Assembly: GCA_964346495.1 (NCBI GenBank)
Contig: CAYFUW010000051.1
Coordinates: forward strand, 1 to 15,516
Reading direction: 5' to 3'
Origin: JBGZFC01 sp964346495
GTDB taxonomy: Bacteria; Bacteroidota; Bacteroidia; Bacteroidales; Dysgonomonadaceae
DNA: 15,516 nucleotides
Below the pieces are notes generated by a model that searched no databases, was not told where the DNA came from, and worked only from the letters and a program-made list of their open reading frames with translations. Below, one piece after another: positions 6,974-14,077 of this stretch (the first letter of the stretch is position 1; every line of letters begins with the position of its first letter). Made by a program: the position numbers and the translations under genes.

Positions 6974-7503
6974 TAGGCGGTAAATTTAAATCACGGAGAA
7001 TACCTGTTCCTGTGAACCTAAAAGCAAGACCCACAACTGATTTTGCCAGGGAGAGTCTGTTTAATATTTTGCAAAATATTATCGATTGGGAAGAGACAAG
7101 AGCATTGGACTTATTTGCCGGGACAGGAAGTGTCGGGCTGGAAATGGTTTCTCGCGGTTGCCAAAGTGTAATTAGTGTTGAGCAAAACAGAAATCATTAT
7201 CAATTTATCTTGAAAGCAAAAGAGATGTTACAGGCAGAGGAGCTTTTGCCAATAAAAGCCGATGTCTTTAAGTATCTGGAATCGTGTAGTCAAAAGTTCG
7301 ACCTTATTTTTGCAGATCCACCTTACGATTTAGAGGAAGTGGCTTCTGTTCCGTCTTTGGTATTAGAGAGTGATATATTGGCTCCTAATGGCATCTTTAT
7401 TATGGAACATTCCAAAAAAATGGACTTCTCAGATTTGCCCTATTTCGACAAAGAGAAGAAATACGGGAATGTTCATTTCTCTTTTTTTGTGAAACCTGAA
7501 TAG
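6964..7503 (+). CDS. rsmD: 16S rRNA (guanine(966)-N(2))-methyltransferase RsmD
   Basis: RsmD methylates N2 of G966 in the small ribosomal subunit using S-adenosylmethionine. The 179-residue protein shows the expected order: MRIIGGKFKSRRI at 1-13, RPTTDFARESLFNIL at 22-36, the SAM-binding LDLFAGTGSVGLE at 48-60, the acidic V-E-Q of motif II at 72-74, and the catalytic DPPYD at 118-122. Length matches the family. The ATG at 6964 overlaps the upstream DUF3822 stop by 10 bases in a different frame, indicating translational coupling. Confidence 0.95.
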   Translation: MRIIGGKFKSRRIPVPVNLKARPTTDFARESLFNILQNIIDWEETRALDLFAGTGSVGLEMVSRGCQSVISVEQNRNHYQFILKAKEMLQAEELLPIKADVFKYLESCSQKFDLIFADPPYDLEEVASVPSLVLESDILAPNGIFIMEHSKKMDFSDLPYFDKEKKYGNVHFSFFVKPE

Positions 7504-7524
7504 TGTAAAACCGTTTTCTAATTC

Positions 7525-8454
7525 ATGCAGCACAATTCAAAAAAGCCAAAACTTATTACTGTTTTAGGTCCCACAGCAAGCGGAAAAACTCTGTTTGCAG
7601 CTCATCTTGCCAAGGCTGTAAGCGGAGAGATTATTAGTGCCGATTCGAGACAGCTTTATAGAGGTATGGATATTGGTACCGGAAAAGATTTGGGCGATTA
7701 TCTGATTGATGGTGAGCAGATACCTTATCATCTTATCGATATACGTGCAGCCGGCGATAAATATACACTATTTGATTATCATAACGATTTCCATTCAGCT
7801 TATCAGGATATTTTATCACGTGGGAAAACTCCGATTCTTTGTGGTGGAACCGGATTATATCTTGAATCGGTATTGAAAGGATACAATTTACCTGACGTTC
7901 CTGCAAATCCTGAGCTTCGTGAGGAGTTGGAAACCAAAAGTTTGGATGAACTTGCACAAATACTCGCTAGTTATAAAAAACTTCATAACACAACAGATAT
8001 AGAAAACAAAAAACGTGTGATTCGTGCAATTGAAATTGCGAAATTTCAGCACGAAAACGAAGCTACAAATCTCACATATCCGCCTATCGACAGCACTGTT
8101 TTAGGTTTGCAAATCGAAAGGGACGAACGTAGAGAGAAAATAAGCGCCCGTCTTAAAAAACGCGTTTATGAAGAGGGCATGATTGATGAGGTTAGAGGAT
8201 TGATAGAGGGTGGAGTTCATCCTGACGATCTTATTTATTACGGTTTGGAATATAAGTTTGTTACTCTTCATGTAATCGGTGAGCTGACTTTTGATGAGAT
8301 GTACAACGGATTGGAAATTGCCATTCATCAATTTGCGAAAAGACAAATGACATGGTTTCGTGGTATGGAACGAAGAGGGTTTACCATACATTGGATTGAT
8401 TCCGGATTGCCGATTGAAGAAAAACTATCGAAAGCTCTCTCAATAATCGAATAA
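7525..8454 (+). CDS. miaA: tRNA dimethylallyltransferase MiaA
   Basis: MiaA transfers a dimethylallyl group to N6 of A37 in tRNAs that read UNN codons. The 309-residue protein has the P-loop GPTASGKT at 15-22, the tRNA-contact SADSRQLYRGMDIGTGK at 38-54, the YHLIDI segment at 68-73, GGTGLYLESV at 107-116 and the C-terminal FAKRQMTWFRGM signature. The C-terminal region reads GLEYKFVTLHVIGELTFDEM instead of the E. coli-type AIGYKE, a form I associate with one of the MiaA paralogues of Bacteroidota. A second miaA elsewhere in the genome is therefore possible. It starts 21 bases after rsmD and ends 34 bases before the preferred lysA start. Confidence 0.95.
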   Translation: MQHNSKKPKLITVLGPTASGKTLFAAHLAKAVSGEIISADSRQLYRGMDIGTGKDLGDYLIDGEQIPYHLIDIRAAGDKYTLFDYHNDFHSAYQDILSRGKTPILCGGTGLYLESVLKGYNLPDVPANPELREELETKSLDELAQILASYKKLHNTTDIENKKRVIRAIEIAKFQHENEATNLTYPPIDSTVLGLQIERDERREKISARLKKRVYEEGMIDEVRGLIEGGVHPDDLIYYGLEYKFVTLHVIGELTFDEMYNGLEIAIHQFAKRQMTWFRGMERRGFTIHWIDSGLPIEEKLSKALSIIE

Positions 8455-8461
8455 AAAAGGC

Positions 8462-8469
8462 TAAATTTG
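8462..8469 (+). promoter_or_regulatory. Possible internal -7 element before lysA
   Basis: TAAATTTG followed by C lies 19 bases before the preferred lysA ATG at 8489 and fits TAnnTTTG. No -33 TTG is at the correct distance, and the sequence is AT-rich, so it may be chance. If real, it would let lysA and the glycosyltransferase be expressed apart from miaA with a very short leader. Confidence 0.25.
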
Positions 8470-8488
8470 CACTTTGAAAAAACTTATT

Positions 8489-9646
8489 ATGATAAAAGGC
8501 ACATTTCCTGTCGAAAAGTTCAACACGATTGAAACTCCTTTTTATTATTACGATATAGACTTGTTGCGCAAAACTCTTGAGACGATAAAAAAAGAGATTG
8601 CGGATAAGAATTATCATGTGCATTATGCTGTAAAAGCGAATGCCAATCCTAGATTGCTAAAAGAGATTGCATCTTTTGGCTTTGGTGCGGATTGTGTGAG
8701 TGGTAATGAGGTTTTACAAGCTTTAAGTTGTGGTTTCGATGCGTCGAAAATTGTTTTTGCCGGAGTTGGAAAAACAGATAAGGAGATTCAAATTGGACTA
8801 GATAATGATATTTTCTGTTTCAATGTAGAATCACTTCCCGAAATGGAAGTTATTGAGGAGTTGGCGGCAAAGAGCAATAAAACGGCATCTGTTGCTATTC
8901 GCATCAATCCAAATGTAGATGGTCGCACGCATAAATATATTACTACCGGATTGAATGAAAATAAATTCGGATTAAATATGGCAGATTTGCCACAAGCATT
9001 GGAGCTCTTGTCAAAATGCAGCCATATCAAACTGATAGGAATTCACTTTCATATTGGCTCACAAATTACCGATTTATCTGTATTTCAAAATTTATGCATT
9101 AAAGTCAGGGAGATGGAGTCGTGGTTCGAAAATCACGGAATAGCATTGCCTATTATAAATGTTGGTGGTGGATTAGGCATCAACTATCAACATCCGAATC
9201 ATTGTCCAATGGCAGATTTTGAATCATATTTCAGACTCTTTGATAAATATCTGACGCTTAAATCCGGGCAATCACTTCATTTTGAGCTTGGAAGATCTGT
9301 TGTGGCTTCTTGTGGTTCGCTGATAAGTCGTGTTACTTACGTGAAAAAAGGTATCGATAAAACATTTCTGATTTTAGATGCCGGAATGTCCGAGTTGATA
9401 CGACCTGCACTTTATCGTGCCTTTCATCATATAGAAAACCTCACTTCTGATGGCAACACGGAATATTACGATATTGTAGGTCCTATTTGTGAGTCGGCAG
9501 ATATTTTTGCCGAAAATTTTCCAATTAATCAAGCTAAACGAGGCGATATTATAGCTATCAGGTCTGCCGGAGCTTATGGTGAAGTGATGGCTTCGAGTTA
9601 CAATTGTCGTCCTTTAAACAAATCATTTTTTTCTGATTCGATATGA
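8489..9646 (+). CDS. lysA: Diaminopimelate decarboxylase
   Basis: LysA converts meso-diaminopimelate to L-lysine with pyridoxal phosphate, the last step of the DAP pathway. From ATG 8489 it has 385 residues. The fold-III decarboxylase motifs are present: HYAVKANANP at 45-54 with the PLP lysine K49, the HFHIGSQ segment, the phosphate-binding GGGLGI, ELGRSVVASCG, and the C-terminal CESADIF and GAYGEVMASSYN that contribute across the dimer. The frame extends to a TTG at 8474, but family members start close to MKGTFP, and the ATG gives MIKGTFPVEKF. The stop overlaps the next gene's ATG by 4 bases (ATGA), implying coupling to the glycosyltransferase. Confidence 0.95.
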   Translation: MIKGTFPVEKFNTIETPFYYYDIDLLRKTLETIKKEIADKNYHVHYAVKANANPRLLKEIASFGFGADCVSGNEVLQALSCGFDASKIVFAGVGKTDKEIQIGLDNDIFCFNVESLPEMEVIEELAAKSNKTASVAIRINPNVDGRTHKYITTGLNENKFGLNMADLPQALELLSKCSHIKLIGIHFHIGSQITDLSVFQNLCIKVREMESWFENHGIALPIINVGGGLGINYQHPNHCPMADFESYFRLFDKYLTLKSGQSLHFELGRSVVASCGSLISRVTYVKKGIDKTFLILDAGMSELIRPALYRAFHHIENLTSDGNTEYYDIVGPICESADIFAENFPINQAKRGDIIAIRSAGAYGEVMASSYNCRPLNKSFFSDSI

Positions 9647-10827
9647 TAACAATAGATTCTGTTAATTTACAATCGATTGATTTAGACATTGTTGTGTGGA
9701 TATTACTATCTGTGATAATATTCTTTTTTATAGTTCAGATTTTGTATTATACTATTGTGTATTACAGACCATTTACTTATAGGAATAAAATTAATAAAAG
9801 TAATGAGTCTGATGATTCTTATCCACCAATTTCAGTAATAATTGCATCAAAAAACGAATCGGAAAATCTCTCAAAACACCTGCCTTTTATTCTGGAGCAG
9901 GATTATCCTAATTTTGAGGTGATTATTGTAAATATGGGCTCAACTGATGAGACAGATATGGTTTTGAAAGCTCTCAACCAGAAATATACAAACTTATATC
10001 ATACCTATGTCCCTGCCGAAGCTGAGGATATCAATGAGAAGAAACTTGCTCTGACTCTCGGAATAAAAGCGGCAAATAATGATATTTTGTTGTTCACCGA
10101 AGCGCACTGTAAACCCGCTTCCAACAAATGGTTGGCAGAATTTGCCAAAGAGTTTATAAAAGGTAATGATATTGTGCTTGGTGCTTGTCGTTTGGATATA
10201 AAAAAGAGAGTAGGGATGAGGAAATTTATTCAATACGACAATATGGTTCACTCGCTCAAATACTTATCGTTGGCAATTATGGGAAAACCATTTATGGGAA
10301 TAGGTCGCAATCTTGCATATAAAAAAGAGCTATTTTTCGATAATAAAGGGTTCTCTTCTATTTTGAGAATAGACGGAGGCGAAGATGATCTTTTTATCAA
10401 CAGAGTAGCGAAAGGCAAAAAAACCGGAGTTGTATTATCTGACGATAGTATGACAAGAACCAATGTTGTTGATAAGTTTAATACTTGGAGATTACTAAAA
10501 TCTAAACACTTATATACAAAGCAATTTTACAAAGGTCCAGCCAACGCCATTTTCAGGTTCGAGGCCTTTTCAAAGTATAGTTTTGTATTTTTCTCTATAT
10601 TGGGAATAGTTGCCGGATTACTTTCGGAAAACTACACACTTATTTCTATCAGTGCATTATTTCTGATAATAAGATACCTAATTATGTTATTTGTAATAAA
10701 CAAAAGCTCAATAGTTTTTGGCATTAAACCATTTCATATCGACCTTATATTCTATGAATTGTTTCAACCTATTAATAATATTAGGTTTAAGAAATTTGCC
10801 AACAGAAGGAATAAATATAGAAAATAA
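9643..10827 (+). CDS. Family 2 glycosyltransferase, membrane-anchored
   Basis: This 394-residue protein has an N-terminal membrane helix (about 17-40), a GT2-type domain (about 61-290) and two or more C-terminal helices (about 312-352). GT-A landmarks are PPISVIIASKNESENL at 61-76, EQDYPNFEVIIVN at 85-97, GGEDDLFINRVA at 245-256 (catalytic-base region) and TWRLLKSKHLY at 281-291, the equivalent of the QxxRW motif. It probably adds a sugar to a lipid-linked or envelope glycan; the substrate is not readable. Two normally acidic sites look altered: VNMGSTD where VDDGSTD is usual (M98), and FTEAHC (152-156) where a DxD such as TDADC is usual. The start overlaps the lysA stop (ATGA). No terminator is evident; only a TGTCACA/TGTGACA hairpin follows. 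Confidence 0.85.
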   Translation: MITIDSVNLQSIDLDIVVWILLSVIIFFFIVQILYYTIVYYRPFTYRNKINKSNESDDSYPPISVIIASKNESENLSKHLPFILEQDYPNFEVIIVNMGSTDETDMVLKALNQKYTNLYHTYVPAEAEDINEKKLALTLGIKAANNDILLFTEAHCKPASNKWLAEFAKEFIKGNDIVLGACRLDIKKRVGMRKFIQYDNMVHSLKYLSLAIMGKPFMGIGRNLAYKKELFFDNKGFSSILRIDGGEDDLFINRVAKGKKTGVVLSDDSMTRTNVVDKFNTWRLLKSKHLYTKQFYKGPANAIFRFEAFSKYSFVFFSILGIVAGLLSENYTLISISALFLIIRYLIMLFVINKSSIVFGIKPFHIDLIFYELFQPINNIRFKKFANRRNKYRK

Positions 10828-10831
10828 TTCG

Positions 10832-10853
10832 TGTCACATCTCTAACTGTGACA
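10832..10853 (+). other. Perfect 7-bp inverted repeat
   Basis: TGTCACA at 10832-10838 and TGTGACA at 10847-10853 are exact reverse complements separated by 8 bases. They sit 5 bases after the glycosyltransferase stop. There is no T-tract after it, so it is a poor intrinsic terminator; it may be a 3'-end stabilising hairpin or a protein-binding site. Confidence 0.35.
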
Positions 10854-10889
10854 ATTTGGCATAAAAAACAGTGAAAATTTAATTGGCTG

Positions 10890-10932
10890 GGTTAAATGGG
10901 GTTAATCGTTTGATTAAATAGTTAAAAGTTAA
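10890..10932 (+). promoter_or_regulatory. Phased GTTAA direct-repeat array upstream of htrA
   Basis: GTTAA occurs at 10891, 10901 and 10921, spaced by exactly 10 and 20 bases. A degenerate copy (GATTAA at 10912) fills the 20-base interval and another GTTAA sits at 10928. The core GGTTAAATNNNGTTAA recurs at 12558-12573 upstream of rpoD. Direct pentamers one helical turn apart are characteristic of OmpR/PhoB-family response-regulator sites; the CpxR box GTAAA-N5-GTAAA before E. coli degP is the best-known parallel. The array ends about 45 bases before the htrA -7 element. Which regulator binds is inference. Confidence 0.45.
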
Positions 10933-10975
10933 AAAACTATCGCGAAAACGGCTTATCTAGTATGTTATTTGTATT

Positions 10976-10983
10976 TATATTTG
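10976..10983 (+). promoter_or_regulatory. -7 promoter element of htrA
   Basis: TATATTTG followed by C matches the Bacteroidota -7 element, 39 bases before the htrA ATG. The -33 region has only TTA (about 10953), which fits a promoter needing help from an activator such as one bound to the GTTAA array just upstream. Confidence 0.5.
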
Positions 10984-11022
10984 CGTTAATGTAATATCAA
11001 CTAACAATAAAAATATAAATAT

Positions 11023-12537
11023 ATGACAAATAAAAAAAATATTATAGCGCTTATAGCAGTTGCTATATTAAGTTCGGTTGTAACACTTTTTGGATATAAT
11101 CTTATAAATAACAGAAGTTCGGCAAGCAAAGGTGTTTATAGTTCCGAAACAAGAGAATATGCCGATGCATTCAATCAAGACAAGAACGTTACTCTTACAA
11201 GTCTGACAACAGCACAAGGCTATCCCGATTTTACAGAAGCTGCAGAAAGGTCTGTTCACGGAGTAGTGCACGTAAAAACCAAGTCTATCAGACAGCAACG
11301 AGCAATTAATCCTTTCGAGTTCTTTTTTGGTCCCGGTTTTGGAGGAGAAGGCTTTAGTCAGCCGAGAGAGCAAGTTGGTTTCGGCTCAGGAGTTATTATC
11401 TCGAAAGATGGTTATATTATAACAAATAACCACGTGGTAGAAGGAGCTCAAGAAGTATCGGTTACACTAAACGACAATAGAGAGTTCGATGCAAAAGTTG
11501 TTGGAGGTGACCCGCAATCTGATATTGCTCTGTTGAAAATTGAAGGAGATGATTTCCCTTATCTAACTTTTGGAAATTCCGATGAGTTAAAAATTGGAGA
11601 GTGGGTTCTTGCCGTAGGAAATCCATTTAATTTGACATCTACCGTTACTGCAGGTATCGTCAGTGCAAAAAATAGAGGAAATATTGTTGGTGGAAATTTA
11701 GGAATCCAATCATTTATTCAGATTGATGCTGCAGTAAATCGCGGTAACAGTGGTGGCGCTTTGGTAAATACACGCGGGGAGCTGGTGGGTATAAATACTG
11801 CTATCTATTCGCAAACAGGAGATTTTGCAGGTTATGCTTTTGCTATTCCAATTTCGGTTGCCGGAAAAGTTGCTGCTGACTTAAAACAGTACGGAAATGT
11901 TCAAAGAGCAGTGTTGGGCATCCAAGTTGCCAATATTGAAATGGTTAGACGTGAAGACCCCGAAAGAGCTAGAGAGCTATCTAAAATATCGGGTGTAGTT
12001 ATCGAAGATTTCTCAGACAGAAGTGCCGCAAGAGCTGCAGGTATGAAAAAAGGAGACATCATTAAATCTATTAATAATGTGGACATACCCAATTTTGCAG
12101 GACTACAAAATCAACTTAGCAGGTACAGACCCGGTGATAAAGTAAAAGTTGGAGTAGAAAGAGATGGTAAAAATCTCTCTTTTAGTGTTGAACTTAAAAA
12201 TGATGAGGGAAATACTGAGATAAAAAGAAGCACCGATGTAATGTCGGGTTTGGGTGCAACTTTCTCAGAAATACCGACAAATAAAAAACAACAGCTAGGT
12301 ATAAGTAACGGAGTAGAAGTAAGCGATGTTACTAGCAACGGATTATTTAAGAAAGAAGGTATAAATAAAGGATTTATTATTTTGAGAATAAATAATATGC
12401 CTGTAAATAGTGAAAAAGATATAGCTAAAATTATTGCATCAGTAAATAGTAGTAATCAAGATAAAGTTATTCTGGTTGCAGGTTTCTATCCAAGAGGTAG
12501 AACTCAATATATCGCCATAGATATTTCCCGAATGTAG
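11023..12537 (+). CDS. htrA: Periplasmic serine protease HtrA/DegP (Do family)
   Basis: This 504-residue trimer-forming protease and chaperone clears misfolded envelope proteins. An uncleaved anchor or signal helix spans about 7-29, placing the rest in the periplasm. The trypsin-like domain (about 65-275) has the full triad: H137 in ITNNHVVEG, D167 in QSDIALLKI and S243 in NRGNSGGALV. A glycine-rich LA-loop-like insert (FGPGFGGEGFSQP) lies at 102-114. Two PDZ domains follow, about 285-390 and 405-500, as in DegP rather than the single-PDZ DegS. Length is normal for Do-family proteins. The gene stands alone with its own promoter and the GTTAA array, consistent with stress control. I see no hairpin terminator after it. 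Confidence 0.95.
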   Translation: MTNKKNIIALIAVAILSSVVTLFGYNLINNRSSASKGVYSSETREYADAFNQDKNVTLTSLTTAQGYPDFTEAAERSVHGVVHVKTKSIRQQRAINPFEFFFGPGFGGEGFSQPREQVGFGSGVIISKDGYIITNNHVVEGAQEVSVTLNDNREFDAKVVGGDPQSDIALLKIEGDDFPYLTFGNSDELKIGEWVLAVGNPFNLTSTVTAGIVSAKNRGNIVGGNLGIQSFIQIDAAVNRGNSGGALVNTRGELVGINTAIYSQTGDFAGYAFAIPISVAGKVAADLKQYGNVQRAVLGIQVANIEMVRREDPERARELSKISGVVIEDFSDRSAARAAGMKKGDIIKSINNVDIPNFAGLQNQLSRYRPGDKVKVGVERDGKNLSFSVELKNDEGNTEIKRSTDVMSGLGATFSEIPTNKKQQLGISNGVEVSDVTSNGLFKKEGINKGFIILRINNMPVNSEKDIAKIIASVNSSNQDKVILVAGFYPRGRTQYIAIDISRM

Positions 12538-12557
12538 AATTACTATTTCAATGAGTT

Positions 12558-12573
12558 GGTTAAATAATGTTAA
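12558..12573 (+). promoter_or_regulatory. GTTAA-N5-GTTAA pair between htrA and rpoD
   Basis: GGTTAAATAATGTTAA has GTTAA at 12559 and 12569, exactly 10 bases apart. It matches the htrA-upstream core GGTTAAATNNNGTTAA at every fixed position. It lies 20 bases past the htrA stop and could act on rpoD, although the distance to that promoter is uncertain because of the assembly gap. Confidence 0.35.
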
Positions 12574-12676
12574 ATAAGTAAAAAAATATAACAATTTTGT
12601 TCTAAGAGGTGTTCTATGTAGTGAGGGACGATGTTTTTTCATTTATTATGGGTTTATTGTGTGGAATTTACACATT

Positions 12677-12696
12677 ATAAATAGATATATTTCGCA
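12677..12696 (+). repeat. 20-bp direct repeat at the left edge of the gap
   Basis: ATAAATAGATATATTTCGCA abuts the N run and is identical to 12797-12816 on the other side. Identical contig ends at a gap usually mean that the two contigs overlap. Confidence 0.9.
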
Positions 12697-12796
12697 NNNN
12701 NNNNNNNNNNNNNNNNNNNNNNNNNNNNNNNNNNNNNNNNNNNNNNNNNNNNNNNNNNNNNNNNNNNNNNNNNNNNNNNNNNNNNNNNNNNNNNNN
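12697..12796. other. Assembly gap (100 N)
   Basis: Exactly 100 N, the usual placeholder for a gap of unknown size. Both flanks carry the same 20-mer, so the true distance may be minus 20, or the gap may hide a tandem repeat. Confidence 0.98.
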
Positions 12797-12816
12797 ATAA
12801 ATAGATATATTTCGCA
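12797..12816 (+). repeat. 20-bp direct repeat at the right edge of the gap
   Basis: Second copy of the 20-mer found at 12677-12696, beginning at the first base after the N run. Confidence 0.9.
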
Positions 12817-12845
12817 TTTTTTATCTGATGTTTTAAAAAAATGAG

Positions 12846-12853
12846 TAACTTTG
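12846..12853 (+). promoter_or_regulatory. -7 promoter element of rpoD
   Basis: TAACTTTG followed by C matches TAnnTTTG, 37 bases before the rpoD ATG. The -33 position (about 12820) has only a T-rich stretch and no TTG. Confidence 0.5.
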
Positions 12854-12890
12854 CATCCCTTTTTTATAATTGAAAGGATTTAGAGTATAG

Positions 12891-13751
12891 ATGAGACAAC
12901 TAAAGATTACAAAATCGATTACAAATCGTGAAAGTGCTTCATTAGATAAGTATCTTCAAGAGATTGGAAGAGAAGATCTTATTACCGTTGAAGAGGAGGT
13001 AGAATTAGCACAGGCAATAAAAAGGGGAGACAGAAAAGCTCTCGAAAAACTTACACGTGCCAACCTTCGCTTTGTGGTATCTGTGGCGAAGCAATATCAA
13101 AATCAAGGATTAAGTTTGCCTGACTTGATAAACGAAGGTAACCTGGGACTGATAAAAGCTGCAGAAAAATTTGATGAAACGCGAGGATTTAAATTTATTA
13201 GTTATGCAGTATGGTGGATACGTCAATCTATCTTGCAAGCTCTTGCCGAACAAGCAAGAATTGTCAGATTGCCATTAAACCAGGTTGGGTCTCTCAATAA
13301 AATAAGAAAAGCTTTTCAAAAATTTGAGCAAGAAAACGAGAGACGCCCATCGGCTGAAGAGTTGGCTGATGAACTGGACATGTCTGTAGATAAGGTAATA
13401 GATACTCTTAAAGTATCGGGTCGTCATATTTCAATGGATGCTCCTTTTGTTGAGGGTGAAGATAACAGTTTGTTAGATGTCCTGGTAAACGAAGATGCAC
13501 CCATAGCAGACCGAACTTTAATAAATGAATCTTTACAGAAAGAGATTGACAGAGCACTTTCTACTCTAACAGAAAGAGAAAGTGATATTATAAAGATGTT
13601 TTTTGGTATCGGATATCAAGAAATGACGTTAGAAGAGATAGGAGATAAGTTTCAATTAACCCGCGAAAGGGTACGACAAATCAAGGAAAAAGCTATCAGA
13701 AGGCTACGTCAGGACTCTAGGAGTAATTTGCTAAAAAGCTATTTAGGATAA
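12891..13751 (+). CDS. rpoD: Primary RNA polymerase sigma factor (RpoD/SigA)
   Basis: This 286-residue group 1 sigma factor directs housekeeping transcription. It starts MRQLKITKSITNRES, the typical Bacteroidota N-terminus without region 1.1. Region 1.2 is at about 16-48 (SLDKYLQEIGREDLIT), region 2 at about 52-122, including RFVVSVAKQY and the -10 recognition stretch GFKFISYAVWWIRQSI at 99-114, region 3 at about 130-210, and region 4.2 with the helix-turn-helix LEEIGDKFQLTRERVRQIKE at 247-266. It is the size expected for this phylum, whose primary sigma recognises TTG/TAnnTTTG, the motif seen before several genes here. It ends YLG as in relatives. The gene is single, with a terminator-like structure after it. 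Confidence 0.95.
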   Translation: MRQLKITKSITNRESASLDKYLQEIGREDLITVEEEVELAQAIKRGDRKALEKLTRANLRFVVSVAKQYQNQGLSLPDLINEGNLGLIKAAEKFDETRGFKFISYAVWWIRQSILQALAEQARIVRLPLNQVGSLNKIRKAFQKFEQENERRPSAEELADELDMSVDKVIDTLKVSGRHISMDAPFVEGEDNSLLDVLVNEDAPIADRTLINESLQKEIDRALSTLTERESDIIKMFFGIGYQEMTLEEIGDKFQLTRERVRQIKEKAIRRLRQDSRSNLLKSYLG

Positions 13752-13772
13752 AAAAGGAATTAAATAGATGAG

Positions 13773-13830
13773 AAAATCACAAAATCGTGGAATTTTTCCA
13801 TAATAACGGCATGTTTCGTGATTTTTTATT
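13773..13830 (+). terminator. Probable terminator of rpoD
   Basis: AAAATCAC at 13773-13780 pairs with GTGATTTT at 13818-13825. An inner TGGAA/TTCCA hairpin lies between the arms, and the 3' arm merges into TTTTTTATT. It begins 22 bases after the rpoD stop. The stem is AT-rich and the loop long, so strength is uncertain. Confidence 0.5.
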
Positions 13831-13837
13831 AAAAAAT

Positions 13838-13869
13838 TTGTTTAAATCCGAAAAATAAATATATCTTTG
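13838..13869 (+). promoter_or_regulatory. Promoter of the OmpA-family gene
   Basis: TTG at 13838-13840, a 21-base spacer, and TATCTTTG at 13862-13869 match the Bacteroidota consensus in both elements and in spacing. It is the best promoter in the window, as expected for an abundant outer membrane protein. The start should be near 13875, leaving a leader of about 200 bases. Confidence 0.7.
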
Positions 13870-13874
13870 TGCTA

Positions 13875-14077
13875 GAATTTGTTGTTCATACTATTATTAG
13901 TTTATAACATAATTGTAGATTAGCGATAATTTCTGAAAGAATTGAGTAATCGAAGATGTTTTTTAGATTGACATAATAAGAATGAGTGACAAACTATTCT
14001 TAACAATTTTATTAACGCATAATAAAATTTATTGAGTTATTGTAATAAAAAAAATGTTTAATTAGAATTTTAAATTT
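13875..14077 (+). other. Long 5' untranslated leader of the OmpA-family mRNA
   Basis: About 200 bases lie between the predicted transcript start and the ATG at 14078. A perfect 10-bp hairpin with an ACGCA loop is formed by AATTTTATTA (14005-14014) and TAATAAAATT (14020-14029), 48 bases before the start codon. I do not recognise a riboswitch. By analogy with the E. coli ompA leader, a role in mRNA stability is possible. Confidence 0.45.

Larger units (their letters stand above)
12538..12890. other. Intergenic region containing the assembly gap
   Basis: Known sequence here amounts to about 250 bases plus 100 N. It holds the GTTAA pair, a 20-base sequence repeated on both sides of the N run, and the rpoD -7 element. 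I see no gene: a reading frame that appears to span 12659-12844 exists only because N codons contain no stops. Confidence 0.7.

Noticed and set aside
12625..12685. Small frame starting MFFHLLW downstream of htrA
   Set aside because: Very short, with no promoter or ribosome-binding signal and no recognisable family, and it runs into the repeat next to the gap.
12659..12844. 61-codon reading frame across the N run
   Set aside because: More than half of its codons are N, and both known ends come from the repeated 20-mer; there is no evidence of coding.
13965..13985. TTGACA-like E. coli -35 element in the OmpA leader
   Set aside because: It lacks a TAnnTTTG partner at proper spacing, and the primary sigma factor here is of the Bacteroidota type; the upstream promoter at 13838-13869 fits far better.
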